64,000 bases of DNA from an uncultured Thermoguttaceae bacterium (GTDB lineage: Bacteria; Planctomycetota; Planctomycetia; Pirellulales; Thermoguttaceae). A program made the position numbers and the translations under genes. A model generated the notes under the pieces. It did no database searches. It worked only from the letters and a program-made list of their open reading frames with translations, and was not told where the DNA came from. Positions 27,078 through 37,303 of this stretch are shown here, in pieces (the stretch's first letter is position 1; each line of letters opens with the position of its first letter). The DNA is taken from contig CALKER010000004.1 of NCBI GenBank assembly GCA_938084835.1, positions 1-64,000 on the forward strand, in the 5' to 3' direction.

Positions 27078-30000
27078 CTATTCTTCGCCCGGCACATGTG
27101 GGAAGCCAGTTTCACTGCCCAAATCTGGACGGGAAACAGTCTCTGCGGGTGCGACCGTCGGAGTCAATTTATCCGAGAACTCACCACCAGGCCACGTGGG
27201 CTCGATCAACGCCCGAACACTGCGCGCCCAGTCTTCCGGAACGGATCTTAGCGACCGGTCCAACAACTTGCCTCCTTCGCTTAACGCAAGCTCTCCCCGT
27301 TTAACAAGCCGGCACACGGCAAGTACCACGCTGGCTACGATAGGATCGGCAATCTGGGTGATCCATGCTCGCTCCGCCATCCGTTCCAGGTGCGAAACCA
27401 GCTCGTAGGCATCCCACCCCAGGGTGCTCAAATATTCCGCCACGTAAGAACTCCTTGCCTCAGGCGAGGAGGCCTCGAGGACCGCCAGTTGTCGGAGAAT
27501 AGCAATATCGGAGGCTTCCAGCACCTCGTGTGGACACGAAGATTCCAGCAGACCCCCTGAAAATGCCAACTCTTGAGCTCCCGAATCCACGCCCCAAGGC
27601 GTCTCCGGACTGTCACCATGAGCCTCCTGTGGGGTAGATCGCAAGCCCCGATCGGAGTCCCACGATTCCCCACCGTTTTGGCCGTAGTGCTCCCGTAGGC
27701 TCAGGATCTGCCAATCGGACTCCGACCAAAATATCTGACCTTCTACACCCGGGGGTAAGTTGGAGGAAAGGCTGAGGGAGGACTCTGTGCTCTCCGACAT
27801 TTGACTCCTTGCCGCCGAAGCAGGAGTTTCCCCGTTAATTTCCTCATTGTGGGGCTTGCCCTCAGGTGGAAAAGTCTGGGGACCGAAATCCGGATAATCC
27901 CATTCCCAGCCTATCTCCCCTTCGTCCTGAAACACGGGGCCGTCGAACGAGGAGCGATGGATTTCCTCCGACTGGGCGGATCCGCCGCCACCACCACCGG
28001 AGATCGATTCCCAATACCAATCATCTTCGAGAAGGCCGCCTTCCCCCAAAGGGGCAATCATTTCCACTGGGATTTCTCCCGCATCCGCAGAATCTAGGCC
28101 GGAATGGACCACATGCCCGTTCGGAGCGGCCTCCGAAGCAGACGCTGCAGACTCTACCCCAACCACTTCCGCGGGACGAAACTCCCAATATTCGTAACGG
28201 TAGGTGTTTTCCAGCGTTTCAAGTTCGGGGAGGACCATATAGGCCCCTGAGCCACAAGACTCACCGGGAGCGGGCGATGCGGTTTGCCGGCTCTCGGGCG
28301 CATCGTTCCGCCCCCCCTCCGGAGGCTCACCGTTTAGCTTGCCATCGGATGCGAACTCGCTTTGCTCCGCGGCCTCCAAATCGCTAACTCCCCGCTCAAC
28401 ATCATCGAGGCCGTAGTGGTAAAAATACTTCGGAGAATATCGAAAAGCCTCTTCGAATATCTCCGGAGAAATCGCGGCCTCCGGCATTGGCTCCCAATCA
28501 TGAGTGTACACATGATCATCACCTACAGGACGATGCTCGTCGGTTGGGCTTTCTGCTGGCGGGCCATTTAGATCGATCCCAACTGTGAAGCGATTTTCGA
28601 GGCTTATCTCCGAAGGAACAGAATCGCTTTGGTGGGGTGATGCATCAAGCTCCTCCGGTAATGAATAGCCCTCATGCCAATACTCTTGGCGGTGAGATTC
28701 CCAGTCCTCCCATGGGGTGGACTGCCACCGCTCAACTTCGGTAACCTGAGTGGTTTCTTGCGAGGTCTGCTCTCGGAGACCAGCGGGATTTTCCTCCATA
28801 AACTCAGCGGATTGATCCCAGTCTAAGATCGGCGAGCTGGTCCAACCTCGAAAGGTATCCTGGTTGCCGAAAATCTCCGCAGCTTCTTCTGAGGTTGCAG
28901 AATCGTGGTTGAGCACGGGGTCCTCGAGAACCGCAGAAGTTTCGGATTCCCCCCTCGGCTCTAGCTGAGCGGGCGAGGAAAATGGATCGTCCACGGCAAC
29001 TCGTTGGCACCACACCGAATCACCGCCTACTAACTCGTTTAGGCGATAGCCGTAAAAGCACCACGCATCAAAAGCTTCCGACAAAAGCGGCGAGGTATCT
29101 CCGTGGCACTGGTACTCGGACCTTGCCTCCGCCGGAAAGCTCTCCATCGCGGACCAATCTTCACTGCTGTCATCCTCATCCGGCGCGTAGCAGGTCCGGT
29201 AATCATACCACTGCCAACCGACTTCCTCCGAAAAGACAGGCCTGGCCGGCGGAGGATCTCCGGCTTCGTAAGTAATGCCCCCAGTTTCCTCCAGGCTCCA
29301 ATCTTCAGCAAAATAGGGACCAGCCGGCTCGGAGGTCAGCGCGAGCTCGCCTATCGGTCTCCCTGCGAAAGCGTCGGCTACCTCCCCGACAGGACCCCTA
29401 TTCGATCCCTCGCCGGAGTCGGCATCTTCCTCAGCATCACCAAAAGTTTCGGCCCAAAACAGCTCGTATTCCTCCGGGTCCTCTTCGATTACCGGATAAG
29501 GATACGCGTCTAACGAGTTTTCAAAAAACGTAGGATCCGGCTTATCGCAGGCTGGCTCGGGGTTGAGGAAAGCATCGCCCCACTGGCGGCCTTCGCGCCA
29601 AGTAAACGCCTCATCTTCTTCAGCAGTGAGGTCTTCCCACACTTCGAAGGCCCATGGATCCTCCGCTAAAGGGTCATCAAGCTCCGGTCGGTGAAGGGCA
29701 CCGTCGGACAAAGTATGCTCCTCGGGCACACCGTTTCGGCATTCCGCCGGAGTGATATCTTTCGCAAGAAAGTCCTCCCAGTGTTGGCCCGAGTCTTCCG
29801 CCGCCAGCGGAGAAGCAGCCGTGTGCTCCCAGCCGGATCCGTCATAGTCCTCCAATGCCCGTTCGTATTTCGACGCAAGATCGGACCACACAACGCCACT
29901 GGCAGCCGGGCCACTCTTGTCAGCTTGACGGTGCCCCAACAGTTTGAAAAGCCATCGCTCCAGGTCGGCTTCCTCACGAATTGGCATGAGGACCGAATCG

Positions 30001-30176
30001 GCGTTGTCTGCCGCGGGGTCCTCGTGGGAAAGGGCATCGGATTGAGCTTTGACGGCGGGCGGCCAGTGCCAGGAGTGAGGGGGATTTGCCCGAACAACAC
30101 CGGGTAAGAGTTTTGCTAAAACAAGGCCACCCATCATCACAAGGACAAAACGTAAGGGGAAAATGAATGCTCTCAT
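27078..30176 (-). CDS. Giant, extremely acidic exported protein of unknown function
   Basis: The 1032-residue protein starts with a hydrophobic signal sequence (about 1-30, MRAFIFPLRFVLVMMGGLVL). The start at 30176 is chosen because AAAAGGA lies 8-9 bases upstream; a TTG six codons earlier is in frame. Residues about 60-880 are remarkably rich in Glu and Asp and also in Trp and Tyr, with short patches such as WEDWESHRQEYWHEGY, YFYHYGLDD and EIGWEWDYPDFG, and few lysines, so the protein should be strongly negative. A Gly6 run sits in the middle. The last 150 residues look like an ordinary helical domain (IAILRQLAVLEASSPEARS, then AYELVSHLERMAERAW). No family is recognised. Possible roles are cation binding, a cell-envelope matrix or an intrinsically disordered scaffold; this is speculation from composition. 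Confidence 0.8.
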   Translation of the reverse strand: MRAFIFPLRFVLVMMGGLVLAKLLPGVVRANPPHSWHWPPAVKAQSDALSHEDPAADNADSVLMPIREEADLERWLFKLLGHRQADKSGPAASGVVWSDLASKYERALEDYDGSGWEHTAASPLAAEDSGQHWEDFLAKDITPAECRNGVPEEHTLSDGALHRPELDDPLAEDPWAFEVWEDLTAEEDEAFTWREGRQWGDAFLNPEPACDKPDPTFFENSLDAYPYPVIEEDPEEYELFWAETFGDAEEDADSGEGSNRGPVGEVADAFAGRPIGELALTSEPAGPYFAEDWSLEETGGITYEAGDPPPARPVFSEEVGWQWYDYRTCYAPDEDDSSEDWSAMESFPAEARSEYQCHGDTSPLLSEAFDAWCFYGYRLNELVGGDSVWCQRVAVDDPFSSPAQLEPRGESETSAVLEDPVLNHDSATSEEAAEIFGNQDTFRGWTSSPILDWDQSAEFMEENPAGLREQTSQETTQVTEVERWQSTPWEDWESHRQEYWHEGYSLPEELDASPHQSDSVPSEISLENRFTVGIDLNGPPAESPTDEHRPVGDDHVYTHDWEPMPEAAISPEIFEEAFRYSPKYFYHYGLDDVERGVSDLEAAEQSEFASDGKLNGEPPEGGRNDAPESRQTASPAPGESCGSGAYMVLPELETLENTYRYEYWEFRPAEVVGVESAASASEAAPNGHVVHSGLDSADAGEIPVEMIAPLGEGGLLEDDWYWESISGGGGGGSAQSEEIHRSSFDGPVFQDEGEIGWEWDYPDFGPQTFPPEGKPHNEEINGETPASAARSQMSESTESSLSLSSNLPPGVEGQIFWSESDWQILSLREHYGQNGGESWDSDRGLRSTPQEAHGDSPETPWGVDSGAQELAFSGGLLESSCPHEVLEASDIAILRQLAVLEASSPEARSSYVAEYLSTLGWDAYELVSHLERMAERAWITQIADPIVASVVLAVCRLVKRGELALSEGGKLLDRSLRSVPEDWARSVRALIEPTWPGGEFSDKLTPTVAPAETVSRPDLGSETGFPHVPGEE

Positions 30177-31097
30177 CGCACAGATCCTTTTCAATTGGAG
30201 GCCAACTCATTTGTCGACGCCCGAGCGAGCAAACTCATCGTGGGGACTGGGCTGGATAAGGTCGCCTTCCGATAAGGGATATCGGGCCAGGGGGCTTGGG
30301 GGCATTAGCTAAATAGAGGGGTATTGAGGAATCGGGAAATCTATGGAGAAGGAAGTGAGTCCGGCCTCAGCTCAACTCCGGTAAAATAGGGCAAATATAA
30401 GGGCACTTTGCAAGCAACTTTTGTCGAAACTACAGGTTATTCCGGGGCTTAGCGCGTGACCCTGTTTCGATCCGGAAAACTTTTTCGATCGTGCCAGCTA
30501 CTCAGGCCGCTTCCCACCTTGGGTTGAGGAATTTATGGGACCCCACCCGTGATTAAGCCTTGGCATCCCATTTCGCTTCCTGAGCAATCGATACGTCGAA
30601 CCTTGACACTTAAGGCATCGAAAAAGTACCTATTTCGTAGCTGAACATGCACACATACCCAGTGGGCACCGCCCAAATTTGGGCTCCATTCCCAGGCACG
30701 AGGGTGCTAAAGGCTCCAAAGTGCTAAAGGAATTCGGGGAATCCCGGAGTCTCGTAAGAACCCTTTGTCAAGCTCAAGCAACAAAACGGTCACATTAGTA
30801 AGATTTTTTGATGCGGCTTGCCGGCTGTGATGCAAGAAGCCGCTGAAGATTTGCCCGACCACAAAACCCAAAAATTCGTCGCATGTTCACCGTGGGCGAT
30901 CGTCGCCGCCGGAAACGATCGAATAAGGCGCAAGCGGCCGACCCGGAAATTGGCCAAAATTTGCCGGAAACTTGGGGAAGGCCAAAACCCTTAATCCTTA
31001 TGGCCATGCCGGGCCAAGCAAAACGATGTGCCTGTCCCCGCATGTTTGCTGAAGGCTTGGCAATCACGAAGTGGTATTGACATAGGGCCCGTAACTC
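30177..31097. other. Divergent intergenic region upstream of the protease gene
   Basis: About 920 bp between divergent genes; it must carry both promoters. The 10-mer GTGCTAAAGG occurs at 30704 and 30721. The 30795-31067 open frames on either strand are not protein-like. Confidence 0.45.
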
Positions 31098-32489
31098 ATG
31101 CGTGAAAGGAAAATCTTCGCTCGCAAAACGCTTCTTGGAGGCATCTTGATCTTATCGATTTTGGTAGTGGCCAGCTGCGTGCCAGCCAGTACCCGACATC
31201 TGCAGGAATTTGCCCGTCAGATTTGGGGCAACAGGTCGATCAGCCTTCGCGTGGGCTTCGTAAGCCTCACATTCAATTTTGCCGACCCAGGGATTTCGCT
31301 TGAAACCGGAGGCGAAGTTTCACGTCCCATGGCGCAACAGAAACCGCCGTGGGAAATTTTGCCAAAGTGGGTGGCCCAAAGAAGTACAACCATTCGGGCC
31401 ACCGCACGGCGAACCACTTCAGCTCAAGAGCCTCATCCCGCCCTGCAACCTCACTTTGACCCCTCCACCGGCTACTATGACCCATTAGGACCAGCCGAAT
31501 TTATGCTGGAAGAGTTGGTCAACATTGCTGTTTACGAAAATGTGAACAGAAGTGTTGTCAACATCAGCACGCGAGGAGTTCAAAGCGAGCGGTTCCTCTT
31601 TTGGGAAATCCCCACCGAGGGCGAAGGGAGCGGAGTAGTCCTGGACAAGGATGGTCATATTCTCACCAATTACCACGTAGTGGAAAAGGCTCAAAACATT
31701 GAGGTTACCCTTTTTGATGGCACAAGTTATCAGGCCCGATTGGTAGGCGGTGACGCCGCCACGGATGTGGCGGTGCTGCAAATCGCGGCCCCCCGCGAGA
31801 AGCTATTCCCTGTGATTTTTGGCGACTCAAGCCGGCTCCGGGTAGGCCAAAGAGTTTACGCCATCGGTAATCCTTTCGGCCTCGAGCGAACAATGACCAC
31901 CGGGATTATCTCCAGTCTTAATCGCGAATTGCCCAGTCAGAAGCGCTATCGAAAGATCACACAAGTAATTCAGATCGATGCGGCGATCAACCCTGGGAAT
32001 TCAGGCGGACCGCTCCTTGACACCCACAGCCGGATGATAGGAATGAATACGGCGATTGCCAGTCGCACGGGAGAAAGTGCGGGGGTAGGTTTTGCCATCC
32101 CCGTGAATACTGTGGCCAAGGTGGTCCCACAACTTATCACGCGTGGCCGAGTGATTCGCCCAGATATTGGCATCTCCCGAGTGTACCAAACCGATGCCGG
32201 ACTTCTCATCGCGGGACTTGTGCCGGGCGGAGCAGCAGAACGCGCCGGCCTCCGCGGGCCCCAGGTCATTCGCCGACAGCGCCGCCAGGGAATTTTCGTC
32301 TACGAGTATACCGTCATCGATCGAATGGCCGCCGATCTCATCGTGGGCGTCAACGGACAACCTACACTTACGGTGGAAGACTTTCTCAACGCCGTCGAGT
32401 CCCATAACCCCGGGGACAAAATAATTGTCAACATTATTCGTCAGGAAAAGGAAATGGCCATCCCCGTGATCCTTGATGCGGAAAAGTAG
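31098..32489 (+). CDS. HtrA/DegP-type serine protease, probable lipoprotein, one PDZ domain
   Basis: The 463-residue protein carries a signal sequence with a lipobox-like VVASC (Cys27), so it is probably anchored on the outer face of a membrane. Residues about 30-135 are a low-complexity linker. The trypsin-like domain (about 140-335) has the triad His193 in NYHVVEKA, Asp223 in ATDVAVLQ and Ser302 in NPGNSGGPL, with the oxyanion context of HtrA proteases. One PDZ domain follows (about 350-463) with an insertion (PQVIRRQRRQGIFVYEYTV) and the usual NAVESHNPGDKI stretch. It would degrade or refold damaged envelope proteins. DegP of E. coli has two PDZ domains; single-PDZ forms resemble DegS. It is not in an operon. 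Confidence 0.95.
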   Translation: MRERKIFARKTLLGGILILSILVVASCVPASTRHLQEFARQIWGNRSISLRVGFVSLTFNFADPGISLETGGEVSRPMAQQKPPWEILPKWVAQRSTTIRATARRTTSAQEPHPALQPHFDPSTGYYDPLGPAEFMLEELVNIAVYENVNRSVVNISTRGVQSERFLFWEIPTEGEGSGVVLDKDGHILTNYHVVEKAQNIEVTLFDGTSYQARLVGGDAATDVAVLQIAAPREKLFPVIFGDSSRLRVGQRVYAIGNPFGLERTMTTGIISSLNRELPSQKRYRKITQVIQIDAAINPGNSGGPLLDTHSRMIGMNTAIASRTGESAGVGFAIPVNTVAKVVPQLITRGRVIRPDIGISRVYQTDAGLLIAGLVPGGAAERAGLRGPQVIRRQRRQGIFVYEYTVIDRMAADLIVGVNGQPTLTVEDFLNAVESHNPGDKIIVNIIRQEKEMAIPVILDAEK

Positions 32490-32932
32490 TGCGGTACCGG
32501 CCAACCTGAAGTCAACCTCCTCTGAGGATCCCGATGCTGCCGGGGCTTTTTCCCCCTTCGGCTATCGGCAGGAGTTGTCGGAAGGCTCCTCCTCGGTACT
32601 GACCTAAACCTCTCGAGGTTTATGCCAAGACCACCCCCCACCGGAGGGGAATCCATCCTCCGCATGCCGCCCTCCAGCTTTACAGGTCTTTTGCGGGAAG
32701 AATCCGACAAAAGGCACAAGGGAACGCGCCAGGTTCGGGCACCTTAAAAGGCGTTTGGAACTTTGCGCCCGCCTCCCGAAGGCACGGTCCAGAACGAAAT
32801 CGATCCCCTTTCTCGGATCCTCCCTGCAAGCTAAAACCCAACACTTGGCGCTCATGCCGCTTAGCGGGGGAAACAGAGCCCGCAGGGGCACCACAAATCA
32901 CCCTGAGCGATAACCGTTTGCTCAGGGAGGGT
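32490..32932. other. Intergenic stretch between convergent genes
   Basis: About 440 bp, GC-rich on the protease side. No gene recognised; no clear terminator hairpin picked. Confidence 0.45.
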
Positions 32933-34237
32933 TCAAACGGTGGGCAATTGCCACGGATCGCGCCGCGGTTCGCGACGAATCCCATCGAGCCAGTCACTGG
33001 CCTCTCGAGGTTCGAGGAAACGCCAGGCGTGCGGATCCCACCTCAAGCGCTGACCAGTCCAATACGCCAAGTTCCCCAAATGGCAGACAGTGACGGATCG
33101 GGCGCCCACCTCCACTGGGCAAATCGGTTGCCGCCCTTGACGAATGGCTTCCAGCCAGTCCCGGAGGTGTCCGGGGGAACGATAAAGCCGAATCTTCTCG
33201 TTGTCGCCAAGCGGCTCCTTCACGATTTCCTCCGGCCAACTTTGGAGCTTACCGCGATCGACATAAACAACCCCATCGGTACCCACGAAATTGACGCCTC
33301 CCCGCCCCTCATATCCGCCGTGGATAAGTTCCACCCCATTTTCATAAATCCAACGGACTCCGATCCCGCTGTTAGGCTTTTCGGGCGGGATAACCTCAAC
33401 CGGCCCGGACTCATCCATCCCCAAGCCCCACTGAGCGATATCGAAGTGGTGCGCTCCCCAGTCGGTCATGCCCCCACCGGAGTATTCACGATAGGCACGC
33501 CACGCGGGGAAATGATCGTGTACACCGCGAGGGCTGAGGACGGAATTGTACGGCCGCCACGGTGCCTGACCGAGCCACATATTCCAATCTAAACCGGGTT
33601 CCATCGGTTCCTCAGGCAAATCGCACCACCTACTTGGACCTCCCACCGATGCATAAACGCAAAGCACCTTCCCGATGCGACCATTCCGCACCGCCTCGCA
33701 GGCAATACGAAACTCCTGGCTTGAGCGCTGCTGACTGCCTGTCTGGAAAACAACCCCGTACTTGTTGACAGCATCAACACACACCTTTGCCTCGGCGATG
33801 GTCAGCGTTAGTGGCTTTTCGCAATAAATGTGCTTGCGCGTCTTCGCCGCATCAACAATGGGATGAGCATGCCAATGGTCTGGGGTGGCAATGACCACGG
33901 CATCGATATCCTCCCGAGCCACCAAATCCCGATAGTCGTTGTAAGCAGCGCAATCCTCATTTTGGTACCGTGCATTGACGCGGTCTCGGGCGTGATTCCG
34001 CCGCGTGGTATCCACATCGCACACAGCCAGGACTTGCGTGTCCTTCTGCCCCAGAAAGCCATTGAGAAGGCTCAGATTCTGCTTGCCCATGCCTATAAAT
34101 CCCAACCGAATACGCTCGCTTGGCGGAAGCCGACTTCCTAGCCCAAGCACTGTAGGGGCAACGATGGTGGGTACTGTTGGGACCACCACAGATGCCTGCA
34201 ATAGTTGCCGACGAGTCCAATTTTGGCTCTTTCTCAT
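32933..34237 (-). CDS. Tat-exported Gfo/Idh/MocA-family oxidoreductase
   Basis: The 434-residue protein begins with a twin-arginine signal (NWTRRQLLQASVVVPT), so it is folded with its cofactor before export. The Rossmann domain opens with IRLGFIGMGKQN and contains the dinucleotide-contact strand VCDVD, and the catalytic-region EKP of HIYCEKPLTLT is intact. The C-terminal alpha/beta domain has GGMTDWGAHHFDIAQWGLG, the histidine-rich active-site strand common in the Tat-exported planctomycete paralogues. These enzymes oxidise or epimerise sugars with NAD(P). I chose the ATG at 34237 because AGGAG lies seven bases upstream. A glycosidase gene lies 380 bp upstream on the same strand, suggesting a shared role in carbohydrate use. 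Confidence 0.93.
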   Translation of the reverse strand: MRKSQNWTRRQLLQASVVVPTVPTIVAPTVLGLGSRLPPSERIRLGFIGMGKQNLSLLNGFLGQKDTQVLAVCDVDTTRRNHARDRVNARYQNEDCAAYNDYRDLVAREDIDAVVIATPDHWHAHPIVDAAKTRKHIYCEKPLTLTIAEAKVCVDAVNKYGVVFQTGSQQRSSQEFRIACEAVRNGRIGKVLCVYASVGGPSRWCDLPEEPMEPGLDWNMWLGQAPWRPYNSVLSPRGVHDHFPAWRAYREYSGGGMTDWGAHHFDIAQWGLGMDESGPVEVIPPEKPNSGIGVRWIYENGVELIHGGYEGRGGVNFVGTDGVVYVDRGKLQSWPEEIVKEPLGDNEKIRLYRSPGHLRDWLEAIRQGRQPICPVEVGARSVTVCHLGNLAYWTGQRLRWDPHAWRFLEPREASDWLDGIRREPRRDPWQLPTV

Positions 34238-34617
34238 GGTCATTCTCCTGTTGACCAACAGCTACCCAAAAAACCTAAACCGCCGGAAAATTCGTTGTCA
34301 CAACTGTCGGCCAGCCACAAGCTCTGCCGCCACGAGCTATCTTCATGCACATCGCTAAACTCCGTGGCAAAGGGTCGCAAGCGCCGTGTATCTTCGACCC
34401 CAAAGAAGCCACTTGGCCCAAACTTTCCTTTGATTTTTCGCCCCCTCTTCACCGTAAGGGAAATGCTCCCGGAAAACTTTGTAACCTAAAGAACTTTTCG
34501 CAAGGTCTTCCCCTAGGGAAACCTCAGCCCAGAAACTCGATCCTGCAAGAGCCTCGCCGGCCGGTTGACAAACCACAATCGGTGAGTAGTCAATCCATGG
34601 GCCGGTTAGTAATTACT
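34238..34617. other. Intergenic stretch between two carbohydrate genes
   Basis: About 380 bp between the glycosidase and oxidoreductase genes, same strand. Nothing recognised; the gap is long for an operon but the two may still be co-transcribed. Confidence 0.45.
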
Positions 34618-36096
34618 CTATTGGCCAAGATGTGGCGGGGAAAGCCGAGCCGTCAACTTGTCCACAATGAGCAGCCAATCGTTTCCCCTTCCGCTACTTG
34701 GCGCCCGTATTTCTACTGTTCTTCTGCCGGTTGCGATTCCCCCATCAACAACATTTCCGGTACGAGGGTCAAACCACCACACGCGCACGGAGTCCGTTGC
34801 CAAAGGTCCCAGGTCGATCTCAATATTCCCTCCAGTGGGAAGATACACAAGAGCAAACGATCCATCATCCGCACAAGCTGCCCGGCGATGGTCTTTTCCC
34901 TCTAGGGCACCGCCTGGAAGCAAGTTTTGATTGGGCCCGAGTTTCCAGAATGGTCGCAGGGTGAGGATCCGCCGCATCAACCCCATCTGAGCGCTCCCAG
35001 GATGTCGGAGTGCCTCTTTCCACGGAGTTCGCGCATGAGAGACCGGTTTCCGCGGGGGTTCCCAAAACTGCCAGATGTTATGATTTCCGTAAGTGTGACC
35101 GCAGGCTCCCGAGAGCATCGACCAATACGCCGCCTGGCGAACATCCCAATCGTCGAACCAGCCAAGTTCAGGGCGCCAATTGACCGGGTGATCCTCATAT
35201 CGCGGTTCCCCATCAAGCACGGGCTTTATGGGTTTCAGTTCCCGAAGGGCCAAGGTAGTACGATAATTCGGTGCATGAAACTGGCCATGGCCCGACTGGA
35301 ACATATTGAACGACAGCCACCCATCTTGATGAAACCACCGCGCGGAGTCGGCGCCGCCTTGTGGGTGATACGTCATTAAGTGGGCTCCTTCGTCTCCTGC
35401 CCGCAGGCCGGCAGCCATTGCCCGAATAATCGCCAAATGCCGCTCATTTTCCGGATTGCGATCTCCGCCTAGAATCCAGATCACTGGCTTGTGGCGATAG
35501 CGCTGACCGAGCCACCGGCCGTAATGCTCCGCATTTTCCGGGGTGAAAATCTCCGGTCCCACCCCCCATTTCTTATTCCACTTGTCACCCCAAGTAGGCA
35601 GCATCCCTATCCACAAACCAAGCTCGGCGGCCCGGTTGACAACCCAGTCCACATAATCCCAGTAATCGTCGTGGGGCCCGGGAAGAACACGTGGACGCGT
35701 TGGATCGTCGTCAATCAAAGGTATATGTCCGTACGAATTGGGAGTTCGTAAACCATCAAGCTCTGCCAGAACCACCGCCTGAATCACCGTGAAACCTTTA
35801 GCAGCGCGGTCCCGGAGATATAGATCCGCTTCTTCTCGGGTGGTACGGTGGAAAAGTTCCCAGGCCGTGTCCCCCAGATAAAAGAAAGGTTCACCTTGAT
35901 CAGTCACAAGGTAACGTCCGTTGTCACTGACGCGAAGTCGACTTGACGTGCTTTTGGCGCCAACCTCACCTGCGGCCGCAGCCACCATAAACCCCACTGT
36001 CAGCCACGCCAGCAGCGCAGGAAAACTTGCCATTCGCCGCGACCAATAGCGTTTGCCATACCACACGCTCACTTTGCGGAGTCTTTGATGTTCCAT
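34618..36096 (-). CDS. DUF4038 glycoside hydrolase (GH140/apiosidase-like), exported
   Basis: The 492-residue protein has a hydrophobic signal segment (about 22-48, WLTVGFMVAAAAGEVGA), so it works outside the cytoplasm. The DUF4038 barrel (about 55-390) starts with the classic LVTDQGEPFFYLGDTAWELFH and contains KPVIWILGGDRNP and KPVLDGEPRYED. The Asp and Glu in these two strands are where I expect the catalytic pair of GH140 (apiosidase) enzymes. A C-terminal beta-sandwich of about 90 residues (DDGSFALVYLPTGG to NDWLLIVDK) matches the collagen-binding-like domain often attached to DUF4038. Natural substrates of this group include rhamnogalacturonan side chains; the substrate here is unknown. 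A shorter start at 36033 is possible. The oxidoreductase gene follows on the same strand. Confidence 0.9.
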   Translation of the reverse strand: MEHQRLRKVSVWYGKRYWSRRMASFPALLAWLTVGFMVAAAAGEVGAKSTSSRLRVSDNGRYLVTDQGEPFFYLGDTAWELFHRTTREEADLYLRDRAAKGFTVIQAVVLAELDGLRTPNSYGHIPLIDDDPTRPRVLPGPHDDYWDYVDWVVNRAAELGLWIGMLPTWGDKWNKKWGVGPEIFTPENAEHYGRWLGQRYRHKPVIWILGGDRNPENERHLAIIRAMAAGLRAGDEGAHLMTYHPQGGADSARWFHQDGWLSFNMFQSGHGQFHAPNYRTTLALRELKPIKPVLDGEPRYEDHPVNWRPELGWFDDWDVRQAAYWSMLSGACGHTYGNHNIWQFWEPPRKPVSHARTPWKEALRHPGSAQMGLMRRILTLRPFWKLGPNQNLLPGGALEGKDHRRAACADDGSFALVYLPTGGNIEIDLGPLATDSVRVWWFDPRTGNVVDGGIATGRRTVEIRAPSSGRGNDWLLIVDKLTARLSPPHLGQ

Positions 36097-36356
36097 CGAC
36101 TGTTAGCCCTCACATCACTGGCAACGTATCAAAATGTTCAGACCGAACGAACGAGGCGGACACAACCCCGCGGAGCCAATGCGAGCGCGTCCCACCGGAA
36201 ATGACAAACCCGCCGGGGCCTTTCACTGTGTTCGCCGAGGCGGCGAGACCAGTGCAACCCCTGCCCCAGAGACCTGACACTCACAATCGCTCCGCAGACC
36301 TTCGTGCCGGAATAATTGTCCGCTCACATGCCGGCCATCAAACCTCCGTATCCGGC

Positions 36357-36719
36357 CTATGAGGCCGCAGCTTTGAATTCCGCGGTTACCGTGGTGGTAA
36401 TTCCACCGCGGGGGTTAAATCGTGCGGTAACGGTCATTTCCTCCGGCTCCACCACCGACACCAAGTCGTCCAGGATGCGGTTGGTCAAATGCTCGTAAAA
36501 AATTCCTTCATTGCGATAGCGCTGGAGGTAGAATTTGAGGCTTTTTAGTTCCACGCATTTTTGGCGAGGAACATAACGGATGATGATCGTCCCGAAATCT
36601 GGCTGCCCAGTCCGTGGACAAACCGAGGTAAACTCGGGGCAAACAATTTCTATAGTGTACCGCCGGCCAGCATACTGGTTTTCGAAAGTTTCAAGGATTT
36701 CCCGGAAGCTACCGCTCAC
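36357..36719 (-). CDS. queF: NADPH-dependent preQ0 reductase
   Basis: QueF reduces the nitrile of 7-cyano-7-deazaguanine (preQ0) to preQ1 with two NADPH, a late step of queuosine synthesis for tRNA. The 120-residue product is the short, single-domain type. The active-site cysteine sits in EFTSVCP (Cys34) and the proton donor in QPDFGTI (Asp41), followed by the E-L-K-S-LKxY motif (ELKSLKFYL) that binds substrate. The start is the GTG at 36719: a GGGGAGG lies seven bases before it, whereas the upstream TTG of the open frame has none. queC and queD lie 2-3 kb away on the opposite strand. No preQ1 riboswitch was recognised upstream. Confidence 0.95.
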   Translation of the reverse strand: MSGSFREILETFENQYAGRRYTIEIVCPEFTSVCPRTGQPDFGTIIIRYVPRQKCVELKSLKFYLQRYRNEGIFYEHLTNRILDDLVSVVEPEEMTVTARFNPRGGITTTVTAEFKAAAS

Positions 36720-37303
36720 CAGAAACCTCCCCAACAGTTGTGCTATTAGGCTTCTTCTTTCTCCTTCAAAATTCCCTTAAAAACCACTAGATGCGTAGCT
36801 CGGAGATTGAACCGCAGCCAATTTGTTATTCGAACCGCATCCCAATGGGAAACTCAACCCCATGAATTGTGAAAGTCAAGTTGAAGGCGTCGCAATACCT
36901 CTCCAGGCTCTCCGCCATTTATAATGAAGAGATGGCCCATTCGGTAGTCCGCGGCCGAGAAAAACTTGGGGAGCGCCCGGGGCGGAGAACCTTCGCGAAG
37001 CTACGGCGCATAGCAAAAAGAGCAACGCAGAGTTGTTACGAGCCTTCACACAGCTGGGCTCCGCCAGGCCCGCACAGCATAGATGCTGCGAAGCAAGTGG
37101 CCAAGAAAATCGCTTCGCCTAAATGGTCCGCAATGGTCCGCCCACAGGCGGGCCTACCGAGCGGAAGCCGTGCTAAATGGGGGCTTCGGGGCGCACGGTT
37201 CTTGCCGCATTTTTTCCTCACCATGCATCAGGACGAGCCGGAGTAAAATACCCGTAAGTAAACTAACACACTGCCAAATTAACGCGGGACAAGGAGACCT
37301 CTT
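36720..37303. other. Divergent intergenic region upstream of queF and pgsA
   Basis: About 580 bp. No gene recognised, though a plus-strand frame (36869-37246) is open; its composition and lack of a ribosome binding site argue against coding. Both promoters must lie here. Confidence 0.45.

Noticed and set aside
27866..28387. Plus-strand Arg/Pro-rich open frame
   Set aside because: It is antisense to the acidic protein; Glu/Asp codons read backwards as Leu/Phe/Pro/Arg-rich shadows.
36869..37246. Plus-strand frame of 125 codons upstream of pgsA
   Set aside because: Composition is unlike protein, and the ribosome binding site belongs to the small gene further downstream.
36720..37303. PreQ1 riboswitch upstream of queF or pgsA
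   Set aside because: I looked for the short preQ1 class I aptamer pattern and did not find it on either strand.
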